Assembly: GCA_003694825.1 (NCBI GenBank)
Contig: RFJS01000071.1
Coordinates: 1-9,683, forward strand
Direction of reading: 5' to 3'
Length of the DNA: 9,683 nt
Source of the DNA: Verrucomicrobiota bacterium
Lineage (GTDB): Bacteria; Verrucomicrobiota; Verrucomicrobiia; Opitutales; Opitutaceae
Shown: positions 6,929 to 9,683 of the stretch, in pieces
Position numbering within the stretch: position 1 is the first letter of the stretch
Layout: every line of letters begins with the position of its first letter
The notes under the pieces: model-generated
What the model saw: the letters and a program-made list of their open reading frames with translations, nothing else
Database searches by the model: none
Told to the model about the DNA's origin: nothing
Program-made: the position numbers and the translations under genes

Positions 6929-7170
6929 AAAAGACGATCCAGGTGCAGTATTTCGCCATTCTTCGCGAACAGGCGGGCACGGCCGCGGAGACGGTGCAGA
7001 CCGAGGCGGAGAACCCCGGCGAGCTCTATCAGACGCTCCGCGAAAGGCATGGCTTCACGCTCGAGCCGGCGCAGTTGAAAGTGGCCGTCAATGACGACTT
7101 TGCCCCGTGGGACGCGGTGCTGGCCGACAGCGACCGCGTCGTCTTCATCCCGCCGGTTGCCGGCGGCTGA
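6925..7170 (+). CDS. moaD: Molybdopterin synthase sulfur-carrier subunit
   Basis: This 81-residue ubiquitin-fold protein has the length of MoaD and ends in the required Gly-Gly. That terminus is adenylated and turned into a thiocarboxylate, which gives sulfur to the molybdopterin precursor within the MoaD-MoaE complex. Visible pieces are the first strand (IQVQYFAILRE, 5-15), VAVNDDFA at 53-60 and the tail FIPPVAGG at 74-81. The start overlaps the moaC stop (ATGA). GGAG at 6912-6915 lies about 9 bases upstream and is one of the few plausible Shine-Dalgarno sites in the window. The activating MoeB-type enzyme is not in the window. Confidence 0.94.
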   Translation: MKKTIQVQYFAILREQAGTAAETVQTEAENPGELYQTLRERHGFTLEPAQLKVAVNDDFAPWDAVLADSDRVVFIPPVAGG

Positions 7171-7195
7171 GCCCATCGCGTTCGCTTGATTGACC

Positions 7196-7615
7196 ATGCG
7201 CTTTGAAATCTCTTCACAACCGATCGACCCGGCTGAGCTCCGCCGCACGCTCGAAAATATCCGGGCCGGCGCCTGCGTGACCTTCGAGGGCTGGGTGCGT
7301 GATTTCAACGAGGGCCGGACGGTCCTGCGCCTGGCCTACGAGGCCTTCGACACGCTCGCGGTCAAGGAAGGCGAACGCATCCTCGAGGAAGCGAAGCGGG
7401 ATTTTGATATTTTTGACATTTGCTGCGTGCACCGTTCCGGCGTGCTCGAGCTCGGGGACCTCGCGGTCTGGGTAGGGGTTTCCGCCCAGCATCGGGGGGC
7501 GGCTTTCGACGCCTGCCGCTACGTGATCGATGAGGTAAAGACCCGGGTTCCGATCTGGAAGAAGGAATTTTACGAAGACGGCGACAGTGGCTGGATCAAC
7601 GCCGGCGCGGGTTGA
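7196..7615 (+). CDS. moaE: Molybdopterin synthase catalytic subunit
   Basis: The 139-residue protein is the large subunit of molybdopterin synthase and uses MoaD thiocarboxylates to add two sulfurs to cyclic pyranopterin monophosphate. Family landmarks are VTFEGWVRDFNEGR (28-41), VHRSG (78-82), AQHRGAAFDACRYV (97-110) and VKTRVPIWKKE (114-124). H99, R100, K115 and K122 match the basic active-site residues of E. coli MoaE. The ATG at 7196 gives the usual N-terminus (MRFEIS); an in-frame TTG at 7190 adds only two residues. It follows moaD after 25 bp, with no obvious ribosome binding site. Confidence 0.96.
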   Translation: MRFEISSQPIDPAELRRTLENIRAGACVTFEGWVRDFNEGRTVLRLAYEAFDTLAVKEGERILEEAKRDFDIFDICCVHRSGVLELGDLAVWVGVSAQHRGAAFDACRYVIDEVKTRVPIWKKEFYEDGDSGWINAGAG

Positions 7616-7675
7616 AGCTCGGCGGTAAGGCTGAGGCGCCGTGCGCCGATACAGAGGGTGGAATCGATTCCCGCC

Positions 7676-8035
7676 ATGAATCTGTTGCTTACTGTCAGCC
7701 ACCATTCATTCAGAATACCGGAGAGCGACTGGCTGCGCTTTGGCATCCTGCTGTTGGTCCTTCTGGCCCTGCTGCAGTTGGTTCGCCTCGTGTCACGGAC
7801 CAATAAATACGTCCTGCTGTTTATCGTCGTCGTGGGCGGCACGGGGTTGATGGCATCGTGGGTGCACAACCGCAACGAGCCGGCTTTCCTCACCCCCGTC
7901 GTGGACATCCTTGAACCGTGGTTTCCCAAGCGCGTGAGGACCTACACGGCATCGAGTTCGTTCACGCCCTCGGAGATGCCCGAAGCGATGCGCGCGGCTC
8001 GCACCGCGGTCGATGCGGCCGTCTTCGACGCCTGA
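7676..8035 (+). CDS. Unrecognised two-helix membrane protein at the end of the moa operon
   Basis: The 119-residue product has two hydrophobic helices (about 22-39 and 45-63) joined by a short basic loop (RLVSRTNK). A roughly 55-residue polar tail follows, containing FLTPVVDILEPWFPKRVRTY and an alanine-rich end. I do not recognise the family. The ATG at 7676 is preferred; a GTG at 7658 would add six residues. The gene lies 60 bp after moaE on the same strand and just before a strong terminator, so it is probably the last gene of the molybdenum cofactor transcript. Its hydrophobic pattern and lack of competing genes support it being real. A role in cofactor synthesis is not shown. Confidence 0.65.
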   Translation: MNLLLTVSHHSFRIPESDWLRFGILLLVLLALLQLVRLVSRTNKYVLLFIVVVGGTGLMASWVHNRNEPAFLTPVVDILEPWFPKRVRTYTASSSFTPSEMPEAMRAARTAVDAAVFDA

Positions 8036-8073
8036 GCTCCGCCTCCGCTCGCTATCACTTTTCACATTATATG

Positions 8074-8105
8074 GGCCGCGGCCGATCGATCGGCTGCGGC
8101 CTTTT
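8074..8105 (+). terminator. Strong intrinsic terminator after the molybdenum cofactor run
   Basis: GGCCGC (8074-8079) pairs with GCGGCC (8096-8101). G8080 can wobble-pair with T8095, and GCCGAT (8081-8086) pairs with ATCGGC (8089-8094), so the stem is about 13 bp with a very tight loop. TTTT follows at once, then CATTT. It begins 38 bases after the stop of the two-helix protein gene and separates this run from gnd. Confidence 0.88.
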
Positions 8106-8161
8106 CATTTCTCGATGGTGATGACCGGAAGCAGGTTTTCTTCTCGGCATTTGTACCAACT

Positions 8162-8190
8162 TTGAATCAATTGGCACTCCGCATCCCAAT
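8162..8190 (+). promoter_or_regulatory. Weak candidate promoter of gnd
   Basis: TTGAAT (8162-8167) and CCCAAT (8185-8190) are 17 bp apart in the spacer between the terminator and gnd, and would start transcription within a few bases of the gnd ATG. The -10 box matches only three of six consensus bases. A promoter must lie in 8106-8199 if the terminator works, but its exact place is uncertain. Confidence 0.18.
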
Positions 8191-8199
8191 CATAAGGCC

Positions 8200-9683
8200 A
8201 TGCCCAGACAAAAATCAGAAATCGGACTCATCGGCCTCGCGGTCATGGGTCAGAACCTAGCCCTCAATATCGCCGACCACGGCTTCCAGATCTCGGTCTA
8301 TAATCGAACGACCGATACGATGAAACGCTTCGTGGAGGCCAATCCCGACACTCCCGGCGGGCTCGTCGGCTGCGAAACGCTCGAGGCATTCGTTAAATCA
8401 CTCAAGCGGCCTCGCAAAATCATTATTCTCGTGAAGGCCGGCGGCCCGACGGACGCTGTCATTGAGAGTCTGGTACCCCTTTTGAAGAAGGGCGATATCA
8501 TCATCGATGGCGGCAACGCCAAGTGGACGGACACGATCCGGCGCGAGCGCGAGCTTCGCGAGAAGGGGTTGCGCTTCATCGGTTCGGGCGTTTCCGGCGG
8601 CGAAGAGGGTGCGCGTTTCGGTCCCTCCCTCATGCCCGGTGGCGATCCGAAAGCCTACGAAGAGCTCAAGCCGGTCTGGGAGGCCATTGCGGCCAAGGTT
8701 CACCCGAAGACCGGCCGCCCCCTCAAGGGCGCGAAACCGGGCAAACCGGTCAAGGGCGGCGTCCCCTGCTGTGCCTACATCGGCCCCGACGGAGCCGGGC
8801 ACTACGTGAAGATGGTGCACAACGGCATCGAGTACGGCGACATGCAGATGATCTGCGAGGCCTACGACCTGATGCAGCGGGTGCTGGGCATGAGCGCGCC
8901 GGAGATCGGCAAGATCTTTGCCGAATGGAACAAGGGCGCGCTCGACAGCTTCCTCGTCGAGATCACCGCGGACATCCTGCAGCAGGCGGATCCGGTCACG
9001 GGCAAGCCCTTCGTCGATGTCGTGCTCGACACGGCCGGCCAGAAGGGCACGGGCAAGTGGACCAGCGTCAACGCCCTCGACATGGGCGTGCCGGCGCCGA
9101 CGATCGCCGAAGCGGTGTTCTCCCGCTGCCTCTCGGCTATCAAGGAGGAACGCGTCGCCGCCTCGAAGATCCTCAAGGGGCCGCGCAAGAAATATACCGG
9201 CAACAAGCGGGCCTTCATCCGCGCCATCCACGACGCGCTCTACTGCTCGAAGATCTGTTCCTATGCCCAGGGCTTCCAGCTCATGCGCGAGGCCCAGAAG
9301 GAATACAACAGGAAGCTCGATTTCGGCACGATCGCCCAGATCTGGCGCGGCGGCTGCATCATCCGCGCCGCCTTCCTGCAGAAGATCACCGAGGCCTTCG
9401 CGGCTGATCCCGACCTGGCCAACCTCCTGCTCGACCCCTACTTCAACGAAACCGTCCGCAAGGCGCAGAACAACTGGCGCAAGGTCGTCGCGACCGCCGC
9501 CGAGCTCGGTGTGCCGGTGCCGACGTTCAGCTCAGCCCTCGCCGACTACGATGGCTACCGCGCGGCGCGCCTGCCGGCCAACCTGCTGCAGGGGCAGCGC
9601 GACTACTTCGGCGCGCACACCTACGAGCGCGTCGACCAGCCACGCGGCAAGTTCTTCCACATCGACTGGCCGAACAGGAAGCG
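8200..9683 (+). CDS. gnd: 6-phosphogluconate dehydrogenase, decarboxylating (3' end cut off)
   Basis: The frame from the ATG at 8200 stays open to the right edge and gives 494 codons. It catalyses oxidative decarboxylation of 6-phosphogluconate to ribulose 5-phosphate in the pentose phosphate pathway and makes NADPH. Motifs are the nucleotide-binding [12 protein letters not shown] (12-23), [11 protein letters not shown] (129-139), the catalytic [15 protein letters not shown] (201-215, with K204 and E211), QKGTGKWTS (281-289), RGGCIIR (383-389) and the terminal [12 protein letters not shown] (466-477). Family members are usually 468-485 residues, so only a few codons should be missing. Residues 168-187 are an extra lysine/glycine/proline-rich segment, about 13 residues longer than in E. 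coli Gnd. AAGG at 8194-8197 is only two bases from the ATG, too close for a normal ribosome binding site. Confidence 0.97.
   Translation, partial: MPRQKSEIGLIGLAVMGQNLALNIADHGFQISVYNRTTDTMKRFVEANPDTPGGLVGCETLEAFVKSLKRPRKIIILVKAGGPTDAVIESLVPLLKKGDIIIDGGNAKWTDTIRRERELREKGLRFIGSGVSGGEEGARFGPSLMPGGDPKAYEELKPVWEAIAAKVHPKTGRPLKGAKPGKPVKGGVPCCAYIGPDGAGHYVKMVHNGIEYGDMQMICEAYDLMQRVLGMSAPEIGKIFAEWNKGALDSFLVEITADILQQADPVTGKPFVDVVLDTAGQKGTGKWTSVNALDMGVPAPTIAEAVFSRCLSAIKEERVAASKILKGPRKKYTGNKRAFIRAIHDALYCSKICSYAQGFQLMREAQKEYNRKLDFGTIAQIWRGGCIIRAAFLQKITEAFAADPDLANLLLDPYFNETVRKAQNNWRKVVATAAELGVPVPTFSSALADYDGYRAARLPANLLQGQRDYFGAHTYERVDQPRGKFFHIDWPNRK
8723..8758 (+). repeat. Short direct repeats inside the gnd insertion
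   Basis: TCAAGGGCG occurs at 8723-8731 and again at 8750-8758, a 27-base (nine-codon) period. Between the two copies, AAACCGGGC (8734-8742) is followed directly by AAACCGGTC (8743-8751), with eight of nine bases the same. All periods are multiples of three, so the frame is kept. The pattern suggests that the insertion expanded by replication slippage. Confidence 0.7.

Noticed and set aside
8398..9231. 277-codon minus-strand frame opposite gnd
   Set aside because: It is antisense to the well-conserved Gnd coding sequence.
1..9683. A new defence, mobile or otherwise exotic system
   Set aside because: All larger genes but one fit known housekeeping families, and there are no integrases, transposases, toxin-antitoxin pairs or CRISPR repeats. 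Only the three unknown membrane proteins and the spacer repeat remain unexplained.

Overview
This is a GC-rich bacterial chromosomal window made almost entirely of protein genes. Nearly all of it reads as conserved housekeeping metabolism; I see no phage, transposon, CRISPR array, tRNA or rRNA. The high GC, the phosphatidylserine-synthase-like tail with its YPSFK..DW motif, the small lineage-type membrane proteins and the weak ribosome binding sites would fit a Verrucomicrobiota member (Opitutae-like). That placement is a guess from gene style, not something the sequence proves.

Layout. Bases 1-333 hold the C-terminal end of a membrane CDP-alcohol phosphatidyltransferase (pssA-like). An AT-rich spacer (about 39% GC over 421-540) with a candidate promoter and a short inverted repeat leads into dnaN, the DNA polymerase III sliding clamp (558-1685). 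An unrecognised three-helix membrane protein follows (TTG start, 1750-2634). Its 3' end overlaps by 32 bp a convergent family 2 glycosyltransferase on the minus strand (2603-3583), which lies just downstream of minus-strand moaA (3655-4710).

A 252-bp GC-rich divergent spacer carries an imperfect large inverted repeat. It separates moaA from a plus-strand molybdenum cofactor run: moeA, a 75-residue acidic one-helix protein, moaC, moaD, moaE and a 119-residue two-helix protein. The junctions from moeA to moaD overlap (TGATG, ATGA, ATGA), so the genes are probably translationally coupled. A strong intrinsic terminator at 8074-8105 closes the run. The last gene is gnd, a decarboxylating 6-phosphogluconate dehydrogenase (from 8200) that runs off the right edge still open, with only a few C-terminal codons likely missing.

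How they work together. MoaA and MoaC convert GTP to cyclic pyranopterin monophosphate. MoaD and MoaE form molybdopterin synthase, which adds the dithiolene sulfurs. MoeA inserts molybdate. The adenylation enzyme (MogA/MoaB), the MoaD-activating enzyme (MoeB) and MobA are not in the window and must be elsewhere if the pathway is complete. The least explained parts are the two small membrane proteins embedded in this operon, the membrane protein after dnaN, the inverted repeat between moaA and moeA, and a lysine/glycine/proline-rich insertion in Gnd that appears to have grown by short in-frame duplications.
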